NCBI RefSeq assembly: GCF_001347015.1
Contig: NZ_CFGI01000009.1
Location: forward strand, 37,514 to 101,513
Reading direction: 5' to 3'
Origin: Streptococcus pneumoniae
Lineage (GTDB): Bacteria; Bacillota; Bacilli; Lactobacillales; Streptococcaceae
DNA length: 64,000 nucleotides
Part shown: positions 48,655 to 57,868 of the stretch, in pieces
Layout of the letters: each line of letters starts with the position of its first letter
How positions within the stretch are numbered: position 1 is the stretch's first letter
The notes under the pieces: model-generated
Told to the model about the DNA's origin: nothing
The model's input: only the letters and a program-made list of their open reading frames with translations
The model's database searches: none
Made by a program: the position numbers and the translations under genes

Positions 48655-49088
48655 TAAATGATACTGTGGAACGGAACAGTAGCCCTAGTATTGACTACTG
48701 TCGTTTCTATTCATATTGGCTATTCTAGGACTGAGATGAAAAAATCTATAAATGCTCAGAATAAAATTGAACCCGCAAATCTCCCCAAAACAATGGTGAG
48801 TCATGTACTTGTATTATTCCGAAAAAATACACCTCTGGTGCAGTGAGACAAATTGGTGTATCTTATAGTGGCTTCGTAGATGAAAGCTATACTCTACTAT
48901 CACTCTTTGATGATGTAGAACAAATTGAAAAAGATAATAGACTTCAGACAGCTATTGATGTTGTCAGAGAACAGTTTGGTTTTTTAGCCATACAAAAAGG
49001 AACCGTCCTAACTGAAGGTTCCAGAAATATTGAACGCAGTAAACTTATCGGTGGTCATTCCGCGGGTGGATTGGAGGGATTAAAATGA
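48655..49088 (+). pseudogene. UmuC-like Y-family DNA polymerase, C-terminal remnant
   Basis: Two frames together spell the end of a Gram-positive UmuC/UvrX: HIGYSRTEMKKSINAQNKIE in one frame, then after a slip at an A6 run near 48826 KYTSGAVRQIGVSYSGFVDE in the next, finishing RSKLIGGHSAGGLEGLK. The palm and fingers are missing. A relic of the Tn5252-like donor. Confidence 0.85.
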
Positions 49089-49420
49089 AACAAGAAAAAA
49101 ATACAGTACAATTTTCAGAAATCCGTAGCAAAGGATGTAATGATATTGAAATGCTTGAAAGATTTTTACATGGAATCGTTGAAACAGCAACTTCAAAACT
49201 TCGTCAGAGAAAACTCAAAACAACTGAAATATCGATACGACTAGTACATGCTAAATCTGAAAACCGATTACCATTGGAATTTACATTTAGCATTAAGCCA
49301 ACAAGCTCATCTGTGATAATCTATACTGAGGTAATCAATCGCTTTAAAGAATGTTACACAGGTGGGGGAATTCAAGGTTTTACGATTCAATTTGATAAAA
49401 ATACCCTTGCCTCTGCATAG
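49085..49420 (+). CDS. small protein downstream of the polymerase remnant, unknown
   Basis: A 111-residue ORF overlapping the polymerase stop by four bases (ATGA). Basic, mixed alpha/beta composition (LRQRKLKTTEISIRLVHAK). It keeps its reading frame and is followed by yolD-like and a third small ORF as in Tn5252-type elements. Function not known. Confidence 0.65.
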   Translation: MKQEKNTVQFSEIRSKGCNDIEMLERFLHGIVETATSKLRQRKLKTTEISIRLVHAKSENRLPLEFTFSIKPTSSSVIIYTEVINRFKECYTGGGIQGFTIQFDKNTLASA

Positions 49421-49432
49421 AAAGGATTTGAT

Positions 49433-49801
49433 ATGATTGACCGTTCATATTTACCATTTCAATCAGCAAGAGAGTACCAGGATACAAAGATGCAAAAATG
49501 GATGGGCTTTTTCCTATCTGAACATGCATCAGCACTCTCTGATGATACAAACAAAGTAACGTACATGTCTGACTTATCACTAGAGAAGAAATTATTACTC
49601 CTCAGTCAAGTATACGCCGGGCAGCTACGCACACGCATTCAAGTGATTGAAAAAAACAAGCGTGTTTCCTACACTGGAACAATACCAAGTCTGACCAAAG
49701 ATTTCATTTTGATAAAAACTACAACAGGTCACATCAATTTGAAATTAAAAGACATTATTAGTATTGAACTTGTCGAGGAGGTGCTCTATGAATCAGCTTG
49801 A
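49433..49801 (+). CDS. YolD-like protein
   Basis: A 122-residue YolD-domain protein: N-terminal DRSYLPFQSAREYQDTKMQKWMGF region and a C-terminal beta-rich YolD fold. YolD genes usually accompany Y-family polymerases on plasmids and ICEs and may modulate them. Here the polymerase is broken, so it is probably functionless. GAAAGGA ribosome site. Confidence 0.8.
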   Translation: MIDRSYLPFQSAREYQDTKMQKWMGFFLSEHASALSDDTNKVTYMSDLSLEKKLLLLSQVYAGQLRTRIQVIEKNKRVSYTGTIPSLTKDFILIKTTTGHINLKLKDIISIELVEEVLYESA

Positions 49802-50087
49802 GTTTCAGCGTAATCACCTACAAATGGACTATTATAGCGAGAGCTACCAAGATTTTGAACGTGACTTCTACCGCTACTCTAACATGAATATTCCATTGAC
49901 CTTCCTAACTGATGATATCCTAAAAACAATGGCGACTTCACGTAAGAATTACTTTGTCCTCAATAAGGAAAAGTCCAGAGATAACCGCGATCACTTCTTC
50001 ATATTTGAAGTAAGTACCGTAGATGAGAATCCGCTAATCTATCATTATACATATAAGAAAACTACAATATATTTAGCAGAAAAATAG
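49788..50087 (+). CDS. DUF5960-like small protein
   Basis: A 99-residue acidic/aromatic protein. ATG 49788 follows GAGGAGGT, whose site lies in the end of the yolD gene; the genes overlap by 14 bases. It resembles the small ORF that follows yolD in streptococcal conjugative elements. Function unknown. Confidence 0.7.
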   Translation: MNQLEFQRNHLQMDYYSESYQDFERDFYRYSNMNIPLTFLTDDILKTMATSRKNYFVLNKEKSRDNRDHFFIFEVSTVDENPLIYHYTYKKTTIYLAEK

Positions 50088-50118
50088 GAGCAGTTCAATT
50101 GACTGTTCCTATTTTTAA
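50085..50118. terminator. terminator after the small Mega ORFs
   Basis: AGGAGCAGT pairs with ACTGTTCCT (one G-U) over a 6-7 base loop and is followed by ATTTTTAA. Confidence 0.75.
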
Positions 50119-50204
50119 TATTCATAAAATCTAAAGTCTTTATACTCTTTAACAATGGAGTCGCCAACCAGAACAGACTATACTGACCAGCGACTACCTT
50201 AAAT

Positions 50205-51668
50205 TTAATGTTTCAGATTTATTTTCTTATCTCTAATTTCATAAACTACATCTGCTACATTTTCGAGTAATCGTTTATCGTGGGTGATAAACACGATAGT
50301 TCCGGTGTACTCCTTCATTAGTATTTCCAAAGCCTCTAAACTTGGTATGTCAAGGAAGTTACTGGGTTCATCCATTATTAGGATGTTATATCTACCCATG
50401 AGCATTTTAGCAAGCAACAATTTTATAATTTCTCCACCGCTTAAAACAGATAAACTTTTTCCAATATCGTTCTGTTTGAACCCCATAGATGCTAGCACTG
50501 AACGAATTTCTGATATATTGTAGTCACAATCCTTCTGCATAAACTCCATAACATTCTGATTACTGTTGTACTTGTAACCATTCTGTGCAAAGTAACCTAT
50601 TTTTGCCTTAGGCGAAATAGAAATTCCTTCTTCATGGTTTAAGATCATTTGGATTAAAGTTGTTTTTCCGATTCCATTACCACCAGTTAACGCCACTTTT
50701 GCTCCTAACGGAATTTGAAAAGATGCATTTTCAAACAGAGCCTTATCCCCAAATACTTTATTAATTTCTGCACCGACTATAGGGTATGGATTATGGAGCT
50801 CCAATGCTTTACTTTGCCTGAAACGAATTCTGCGAATGCCTTCCGGAGCTTCTACTTTTCCTAAGGCCGCAATCCTGTGCTCTAGGGTTTTAGCAGCATT
50901 ATACATCTTTTTTTCCTTACTTCCTATTGATTTTTGATGAGCTAAACGCCCTCCGTCTTCAGTACTTTTTTTCTTTGAAGAACCTTTTGCCTTCTGTTCT
51001 ATTTTACGAGCCTGTTTTCGCTTTTCCTCCGCAGCCCTTTCCAATCGGGCACGTTCCGCAATAAATTGTTCGTATTCTGCAGCTTGGCTCTTACGTTCTT
51101 CCTCTTTCTGACGAAGATAATCAGAATAGTTTCCCCAATACTCAGTGATTTTGCCATCTTTCAGTTCCCATATTTTATCTACTATTTCATCAAGAAAATA
51201 GCGGTCATGGCTAATAACTAACAGTGCACCTGTAAAATATTTTAGCTGTCCTATTAGAAAATCAATTCCTTCACGGTCTAAATGGCTCGTAGGTTCATCC
51301 GCTAAAATACCATGAACCTGTGCCGATAAGGCCTGTGCTATTTTAAGCCTTGTTTCTTCACCACCGCTCATAGTCTGTATATTTAATTGCTCAACACCTA
51401 GCTTGCCTACAAGTGCAAAATCTTTTTCCTCCTGCAGAGTTACTTCGTCCAACTGGGGAATATAGGCAAGTTCACCCAGACGATTCATTTTACATCCTGG
51501 GGGAGTTAATTCTCCTAAAAGTACCCTGAGTAAAGTGCTTTTTCCAGCACCATTTGCTCCTACTAAACCAATACGGTCATAATCATATACTTCTAATTCA
51601 TTTATATCTAAAACATCGCGTCCTTTGAATTCCACACGAATGTCTTTTGCTTTTAATATTAATTCCAT
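50205..51668 (-). CDS. msrD: Msr(D)/Mel ABC-F ribosomal protection protein
   Basis: A 487-residue ABC-F protein with two nucleotide-binding domains and no membrane helices: [11 protein letters not shown] / MSGGEETRL / [11 protein letters not shown] in the first, [10 protein letters not shown] / LSGGEIIKL / [10 protein letters not shown] in the second. A charged linker between them (residues about 185-260) reaches the ribosome and displaces macrolides and streptogramin B. Length matches Msr(D). Co-transcribed with mef(E) 20 bases upstream. Confidence 0.96.
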
Positions 51669-51688
51669 AACATTTCCTCCAATATTGT

Positions 51689-52906
51689 TTATTTTAAATC
51701 TAATTTTCTAACCTCAGTTATCATTTGGCAAACTATAGCAATGCCAATAATTAAAATACCTGATAGTAAAAACCAATGATTTACACCGATTTTATCAGCA
51801 AAGAATCCAGAAAGAATTAACCCAATTGGCATAGCAAGTGACATGATACTTCCGATCAAAGAAAATACACGTCCTAAATATTCAGGCTTAATTTTCTCCT
51901 GAAAAAGAGCTGTTTGCACACCGCTATAAAATGGCACCGAAAGCCCCATTATTGCACAGCAAACTACGAATATTACAAATCCATTTGGAGGAAGTATTCC
52001 CGAAACGGCTAAACTGGTCCCCATTATAAAAAATGAACTTGTTATTAGTAATACATGCTTTTCGAAGCCCCCTAATCTTCCTAATAATAAGCCTCCTGCT
52101 AGCATCCCAAATGCAAAGGAAATTTCCGTAATAGAAATATGCACAGGCGTTCCATTAAAGTGTTCCATGCTTATTAAAGGAAATAGTGCATTGATTGGCA
52201 TATAAACAAAAGTATATAGTGTTCCTAAGAGTAATAAGGCAAACAATCCTTTGTTTTGTCTCAGAACCACAACTCCTTCTTTCATCTCCCTTATGAAATT
52301 TGGTTCTAAACTTTGCACTTGATTACCCAGCTTAGGTATACGTACAATTGCTACCGTAATAGATGCAATCACAGCACCCAATACGTCGATGGCAATAATA
52401 GCATTTAAATCCCAAACGGAGTATAAGAGTGCTGCAACTGCCGGACTAACAATATAGCTTATAGACTGCAAAGACTGACTATAGCCTGCGCATTTCGTTA
52501 GCTGTTCTTCTGGTACTAAAAGTGGTGTAACCGCATTGAGTGCTGGGGTATGAAAAGCTGTTCCAATGCTACGGATAAACAATACTATCATAATCATCCA
52601 GACAGGTAGCTCCATACAGAATGCAACAATAGCAAGCACTGCACCAGCTGCTGCGATAATTAAATCGGCACCAATCATTATCTTCTTCCTATCATGACGA
52701 TCCACTAGCACACCAATGGCAGGTCCCAAAATCGCATAGGGTAAAAAACCTACTAATGAAGCCATAGACAAGACCATCGCAGATCCTGTTTTTTCTGTAA
52801 GGTAAAAAATAATCGCCATTTGCAGGATGGCACTAGTGATTAATGATACTGCTTGCCCTGCCCATATTGCATAAAATTTTCGTTTCCAATTGTTGTATTT
52901 TTCCAT
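51689..52906 (-). CDS. mefE: Mef(E) macrolide efflux MFS transporter
   Basis: A 405-residue, 12-helix major facilitator that pumps out 14- and 15-membered macrolides; length and start ([20 protein letters not shown]) match Mef. Motif A-like DRHDRKKIM follows helix 2. GGAGATAATAT ribosome site. Transcription is controlled by the upstream attenuator. Whether the allele is mef(E) or mef(A) is decided by the Mega context, not by residues. Confidence 0.95.
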
Positions 52907-53125
52907 TTATATTATCTCCTGCATATTATTTTGCTTGAATTTCTATTTTGAATAGCATTCTAGGCAATAAAAAATGCAGGCCAAACCCCACAATGTGGCT
53001 TTTGGTCTGCATACATACAATTTGGAAACATTCATATTAAAGACATAGTTAAATAAAGGTATAGTTAAATAACCAATATCCTCACCGTAACTAATGAATG
53101 CTCAATATCGTATAAATAAGCACAA

Positions 53126-53269
53126 CAAAAAAGCCTATCATCGGGTATAGATTCTGCTTTTTTTATTGCCAGCTTATCTTAAACGCATTGAGGCTGTCAT
53201 AGTTTCGGTTCCTCCTACATCTTTGTTTATATCAATTTATAGTATAACACAACAAGATGATATGTTCAA
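53126..53269 (-). promoter_or_regulatory. mef(E) promoter and transcriptional attenuator
   Basis: Promoter on the minus strand: TTGAAC (53264-53269), 17-nt spacer, TATACT (53241-53246). After the leader ORF, complementary AAAAAAGC/GCTTTTTT segments between about 53126 and 53166 form the terminator arm. The full arrangement is the macrolide-inducible attenuator of Mega. Confidence 0.88.
53174..53200 (-). CDS. mef(E)/msr(D) leader peptide MTASMRLR
   Basis: Nine-codon ORF reading MTASMRLR with an AGGAGGAAC ribosome site. This is the known regulatory leader of mef/mel elements: macrolide-bound ribosomes stall on it and prevent the downstream terminator from forming. Confidence 0.95.
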   Translation of the reverse strand: MTASMRLR

Positions 53270-53291
53270 TATAAAAGTTATGGAATGAGAC

Positions 53292-53462
53292 TCATACTTC
53301 CAATTCGATGCCAGATTTAAAGGATATGACGAAGTTTTCTTCATAGACTGTAACGCTCTGGATTATCTTCCTTAGTAGCAAGCGATTAGCTTTCACAAAA
53401 TCTTCTGTTTGTAGTTTTAAAAATTCATCAGGATTTTCTAACTCAACCTCAAAATATTTCAT
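53292..53462 (-). pseudogene. site-specific recombinase, C-terminal remnant
   Basis: A 56-residue ORF (MKYFEVELENPDEF…SVTVYEENFVISFKSGIELEV) resembling the far C-terminus of large serine recombinases of streptococcal elements. It has a GAGGGA ribosome site, but lacks the catalytic domain, so it is a relic. Confidence 0.55.
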
Positions 53463-54011
53463 TTTACATTCCCTCATTTCATTTATTGATAAATTGAGTT
53501 TGCAAAAAAGAGTGGACAATTTTTGTCTACTCTTAACCTTTAAAATAGTTTTTTTTAATCGATTTGAAGTTGCCTAAATTATTACTTATTCGGTAAAATG
53601 AAGTATTGCTTTCAACAGATTTCCTTCAACTACACTTCACTTGATTCAAACAAGGTGGGTACATTTCTATTCCCACAAACTCCTTGTCAATGGAAACAAA
53701 CACGTACCCACAGGGTAAATGGAAATAGAAACTGATAATTTCTAGCTATCACTTCTACTCATTCCAAAAATTTTCTCACTCTGATACTTACCCACCATAA
53801 AGCAAAAAGCCTTGCAATCAAGGCTTTCATTATCCCTTTCGTTCAAAGGTTTCTAAGCTTTTACGAGCAGAGCGACACACTCAGCGGTTCGCTATCTCCG
53901 TTCTGTCTGCGTGCTAGCACTTGTCAATCACGGACAGCTATCGCATGGGCGGAAGTAAATGCTAATCTTCGTCGTTTTACTCCTTGACTAGCAAACTTAC
54001 CGCCTCAACAT
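53463..54011. other. right end of Mega, no gene
   Basis: No coding region. It has a stem-loop AAGAGTGGACA/TGTCTACTCTT near 53508-53535 and an 8-bp inverted repeat GTGGGTAC (53655-53662) / GTACCCAC (53704-53711) that may descend from a transfer or recombination site. The junction with tag is at 54011/54012. Confidence 0.5.
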
Positions 54012-54443
54012 GGTCTGTCTTGGGAAACGGTGCTCAACAAACGTCAAGCTTTCCGAGAAGCATTTTATGGCTATCAAATTCAAGCGGTCGCAGAAATGAC
54101 CGATACTGAATTGGAAGACTTGCTGGATAATCCAGCCATCATCCGAAATAGAGCCAAGATTTTTGCTACACGCGCTAACGCCCAAGCCTTTCTACGACTA
54201 CAGGAAGACCATGGCTCTTTTGATGCCTATCTTTGGTCTTTTGTTGAGGGGAAAACGATTGTTAACGATGTTCCCGATTACCGCCAAGCCCCAGCTAAAA
54301 CACCTTTGTCTGAGAAATTAGCCAAAGATCTCAAAAAACGAGGCTTCAAGTTCACAGGACCAGTCGCTGTCTTGTCTTTTCTACAGGCTGCAGGGCTAGT
54401 TGATGACCACGAGAATGATTGTGAATGGAAAAGCAGGAATTAG
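54012..54443 (+). pseudogene. tag: tag, 3' fragment
   Basis: Resumes GLSWETVLNKRQAFREAF and runs in frame to the tag stop; this is the main part of 3-methyladenine DNA glycosylase I (about 143 residues). Joining 48601 to 54012 restores a normal TYQA-GLSWETVLN sequence, so the insertion removed little or nothing. No start signal of its own. Confidence 0.93.
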
Positions 54444-54527
54444 TGTGTACAGGTAACTAGCATATCTGAGAATATAGAAAAAAGCTGAGAAATTTTTCCC
54501 AGCTTTTTATATATACTATTAGATTTG

Positions 54528-54791
54528 TTAGAGTGAAGTCAAAAAAGTGATTCCACCTAAAATAACACCAGCTGAATTTGGAATGATTAGTATCCAATCC
54601 TTCTTAGGTTCCTTTGTCCATCCATAAATAACCCAGATTAAGCAAGATATAGCAGCTGATAAAGGTTGAAATGGTTGAGCTTTATTTCCCTGTAAATTAG
54701 CGATAATTTGAGGTATGTAGGCAATAAATACTATAATTCCAATAAAGGCACCAATAGAACCTACGATTCGATTAATTTTTTGTTTTGTCAT
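54528..54791 (-). CDS. SemiSWEET/PQ-loop transporter-like protein
   Basis: An 87-residue protein with three membrane helices and the PQ motif (FIAYIPQII) in the first, the hallmark of bacterial SemiSWEET sugar carriers, which work as dimers. ATG 54791 follows AAGGAGGTG. NSAGVILGG in helix 3 fits the family. Substrate unknown. Confidence 0.85.
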   Translation of the reverse strand: MTKQKINRIVGSIGAFIGIIVFIAYIPQIIANLQGNKAQPFQPLSAAISCLIWVIYGWTKEPKKDWILIIPNSAGVILGGITFLTSL

Positions 54792-54896
54792 ATACACCTC
54801 CTTCAAAAGGATATCATAGAAATTAGCGAAATGCAATAAATTCAGATACAAATTGTAACGAAAACGAATACAAAAGCACAAAAATAGAGAAACTAT

Positions 54897-55931
54897 TTAT
54901 TTTTTGTTATAGTCAAAGCGAATGATTTGCTCCTTTGCATCTACATGAGCATGGACCCCAAAGGGTACAATTGCTCTTGGAGTTGCGTGTCCGATATTCA
55001 GATTATAGACAATCGGGATATTGCTGTCAATAATATCCAATAGTGCCTCTTTATAGTCGTCATAGAAAGTTTCATCCATAGGTTTTCCGACCAAGAGTCC
55101 ACTGATGACCTCGAATATACCAGTGTTCTTTAAAGTCTGCAACATCTTTTTGAAGTCTTTCGGTTCAGGCTTTTCTTCGCTTGTTTCTAGCAAGAGGATT
55201 TTTCCTTCCCAGTCTGACAAGTCAGGGAAAAGTTTGTATTTTTGGCATAGCTCCGTGCTATTTGCGTATCGAGAGTTGTCAAAGATATCGTAGAGGGATT
55301 CGAGGCAACCACCGAGGATTTTCCCCTCGAACTGTGCATTTCCTTGCAACAACTCAAAACCGGTATTTGCATGACTGACACGAGGTGTTCCCAGAGCCTT
55401 GGGACTGAAGTCAGTCCTTTCATCATACCAAACGTCACTAGGACGGATTTCTGAGATTCTTCCCGTCTCAATCAATTCTTTAAAATAGTGGAGGCTATAG
55501 GCTAGCATTTCTTTGTCTAATTCACAAATGTCTGCTAAGAAGGATTGACCATAAAAAGTCTTGATTCCTAGTTTATGTAACATGAGATGGTTCATGGTTG
55601 TATCCGAGAAGCCAAGAAAAATCTTTTGTTTGATAACTTTCGGTAGTTGGTTATTTTCAAAAAGATAGGGTAACAAACGATAGGTATCATCTCCACCGAT
55701 GGCACATAGGATCATGTCGATGCTATCATCAGAAAAGGCTTGCATCAAATCCTCCGCACGGGCTTCAGGATGGTCCTTGATAAAGTCTAAGCCTTTTAAC
55801 GAATGGGGCAAAAAGATAGGATTGAGTCCCAAATCCTTGAGACGTTGGACACCCAAGTCGACTTCGTGCTTGACAAAGTCTTCTCCGATAATGCCACTAG
55901 ATAAACTAACAATACCAATAGTAGAAACCAT
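54897..55931 (-). CDS. S66-family peptidase (LD-carboxypeptidase / MccF-like)
   Basis: A 344-residue Ser-Glu-His hydrolase. The nucleophile is the Ser in GFSDTT (about residue 108), Glu is in GGCLESL and His in NIGHATPRA near the C-terminus. The family includes cytoplasmic LD-carboxypeptidases for murein recycling and MccF, which cleaves microcin C-type peptidyl/aminoacyl-nucleotides for self-immunity. Length and segments fit the MccF-like branch. It lies in core genes 24 kb from the ThiF cluster. Confidence 0.88.
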   Translation of the reverse strand: MVSTIGIVSLSSGIIGEDFVKHEVDLGVQRLKDLGLNPIFLPHSLKGLDFIKDHPEARAEDLMQAFSDDSIDMILCAIGGDDTYRLLPYLFENNQLPKVIKQKIFLGFSDTTMNHLMLHKLGIKTFYGQSFLADICELDKEMLAYSLHYFKELIETGRISEIRPSDVWYDERTDFSPKALGTPRVSHANTGFELLQGNAQFEGKILGGCLESLYDIFDNSRYANSTELCQKYKLFPDLSDWEGKILLLETSEEKPEPKDFKKMLQTLKNTGIFEVISGLLVGKPMDETFYDDYKEALLDIIDSNIPIVYNLNIGHATPRAIVPFGVHAHVDAKEQIIRFDYNKK

Positions 55932-56074
55932 ATCTCATCCTCCTAGAAATAGATTGAGCCTATTTTATCACAAAAGATAAGAGAAAGCTATGTGGGATTA
56001 GAGTCAGAAGTTCTATTGTATATCAAGAAAGCAAGAAAAAGCAACCGCATCTGCAGTTGCTTTTATCATTCTTC

Positions 56075-56752
56075 TTAATAGCGTGTTGGTCCTGCACTTG
56101 CGCTACGGATATTCAAGCGTTTCTTGAGGTAGAAGCGAAGGGCTAGGAGGGCTGCTCCGATAATAGCTAGTGGCAATGGAGCCAGGACTGGGTTAAGGCT
56201 AGCTGGTAGGAAGCTTGTTGCAAAGAAGACAAGCAACCAAAGGAACATAGAAGCTAGGATAACCAGTACAGATTTCCAGAAAGGTGGACGTTGACTGCGG
56301 TCCATATCAGGCCCGTAGTATTGGTAAACAAAGTAGTACATCAAGTAGAAGGCAAATCCACCAACCAGTCCAACTAATAGGAGGGTAATCAATCCATAGC
56401 CGAAAGCTTGATCTGCTGAGAAGAAGGTTGTGAGGGCGCTGACGAGGGCAAAGAGGCTAGTGATGAAAAGAGCTGAGTCCATAATCATGAGTTTTGGATC
56501 ATCATTTTCTTTTGGATGCTCTTTTTCATATTGTTCCTTGACAGTGAAACTATGAGCCCAATGGGTAGGTGCGCCATAGAGGGAACGAGCAGTCGTACCT
56601 TTGGCTTGCTCTTCAAGGATTTGGGGAATAACTTCCTCAAAAATAGCCTTGATTTCAGCGTCTGTTTTCCCATCTTTGATGAATTGTTGGGTAGCGATGT
56701 GGACAAACTCTTGGTTTTTCTTTGTTAATTTTTGTAGATCAATCTGAGACAT
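56075..56752 (-). CDS. DUF1129 membrane protein
   Basis: A 225-residue protein: soluble helical N-terminus (SQIDLQKLTKKNQEFVHIAT…) and four membrane helices in the C-terminal half, the DUF1129 layout. ATG 56752 follows GAGGAG; 11 bases after corA, so one operon. Function unknown, possibly accessory to CorA. Confidence 0.85.
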   Translation of the reverse strand: MSQIDLQKLTKKNQEFVHIATQQFIKDGKTDAEIKAIFEEVIPQILEEQAKGTTARSLYGAPTHWAHSFTVKEQYEKEHPKENDDPKLMIMDSALFITSLFALVSALTTFFSADQAFGYGLITLLLVGLVGGFAFYLMYYFVYQYYGPDMDRSQRPPFWKSVLVILASMFLWLLVFFATSFLPASLNPVLAPLPLAIIGAALLALRFYLKKRLNIRSASAGPTRY

Positions 56753-56763
56753 AGGAACTCCTC

Positions 56764-57708
56764 TTAGAACCATTTTTTATGGATGAGATAGAGAGTGAGC
56801 GAGACACTCATAGCAAAGGCGATAAAGACGATTAACCAGAAGGCATTTGGCTCGCCGTTTAGGGGGATTTCATTATCCTTAAAGTTCATCCCGTAGGCAG
56901 AAAAGACCATGGTTGGGATGGACATGACGATGGTCACAAGGGCCAAGGTTTTCATGATGTTGTTCTGGTTGTTAGAAATGATAGAGGCGAAGGTCTCTGT
57001 CATAGAATGCAAGACGTTTCCATAAATGTCTGCCATCTCGATGGCCTGTTGGGTTTCAATCAGGGTATCTTCAAGCAGGTCTTCATCCTCAAGATATTTC
57101 TTGATATTACTTGTTGAGCTGGTCAATTTCTTAATCACGCGCTCATTTGTTTTGAGGGAAGCCTTGAAATAGACGATGGTTTTTTCTAATTCCATGAGTT
57201 CAATCAATTCTTCATTACGAGTTGATTGATGCAGTTGACTTTCGATTTGTTCACTCTTACGGTCAATTGAACGAAGGGCTGTTAGGTAAAGCTCTGCATT
57301 GCGATAGAGGATCTGAAAGATAAAACGCGAACGCATAAAAGTGTAGAAATTACGCAATCGACGGTTGATAAAGACATCTAGGACCGGTAATGGTTCCAAA
57401 CACGTAGTGATAATGGTTTCCTCAGTGATGATAATACCAAGCGGGATGGTTACGTAGTAGGTGCGGTTATTTCTTTCCTCTGTGACCGGCACGTCTACGA
57501 TAATCAGGGTGTACTCGTCTTCAATCGTAATACGAGACATTTCTTCCGCATCGAGCGGTGCTCGAAGATCGGCAATATCGATATCGAAGGCGTTGGCGAT
57601 TTCGAGTGATTCATTTTGAGTTGGATTGACGAGATTGATCCAAGTACCCGGTTCAAGCGTATCGATCTCTTTAAATTCAGTTGTTGTAGAGAGAAAAACT
57701 TGTTTCAT
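56764..57708 (-). CDS. corA: CorA-family magnesium transporter
   Basis: A 314-residue protein with a long cytoplasmic domain, two C-terminal helices, and the signature YGMNF at the end of the first, which forms the selectivity filter of the pentamer. AAGGGATATG ribosome site. In pneumococcus uvrA normally follows in the region now occupied by the prophage island (from memory). Confidence 0.94.
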   Translation of the reverse strand: MKQVFLSTTTEFKEIDTLEPGTWINLVNPTQNESLEIANAFDIDIADLRAPLDAEEMSRITIEDEYTLIIVDVPVTEERNNRTYYVTIPLGIIITEETIITTCLEPLPVLDVFINRRLRNFYTFMRSRFIFQILYRNAELYLTALRSIDRKSEQIESQLHQSTRNEELIELMELEKTIVYFKASLKTNERVIKKLTSSTSNIKKYLEDEDLLEDTLIETQQAIEMADIYGNVLHSMTETFASIISNNQNNIMKTLALVTIVMSIPTMVFSAYGMNFKDNEIPLNGEPNAFWLIVFIAFAMSVSLTLYLIHKKWF

Positions 57709-57868
57709 ATCCCTTATCCTTTCTCATTTTTCAGATTTTTTCACACCGTACTATTATACTACAAAATCGGCTTTTTTCAAATAAAATCTTACAAAGACAC
57801 CGTTGTTATTGGCTTTTTGTTTTGTCTTGAAATGTTGATTTTTGAATTTGCTCCCCTTTTTGCTCCCC

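Larger units (their letters stand above)
48602..54011. mobile_element. Mega (macrolide efflux genetic assembly) inserted in tag
   Basis: A 5410-bp insert between the two halves of tag. It carries mef(E), msr(D)/mel, the MTASMRLR attenuator, remnants of a Y-family polymerase gene with YolD and small companion ORFs, and a recombinase fragment, which is the known content and size of Mega. tag is one of its described sites in pneumococcus (from memory). It lacks an intact transposase or integrase, so it moves by transformation. Confidence 0.92.

Noticed and set aside
53655-53711. Inverted repeat at the right end of Mega considered as an active oriT
   Set aside because: Only 8-bp arms, no relaxase nearby; kept only as a remark in the gap entry.
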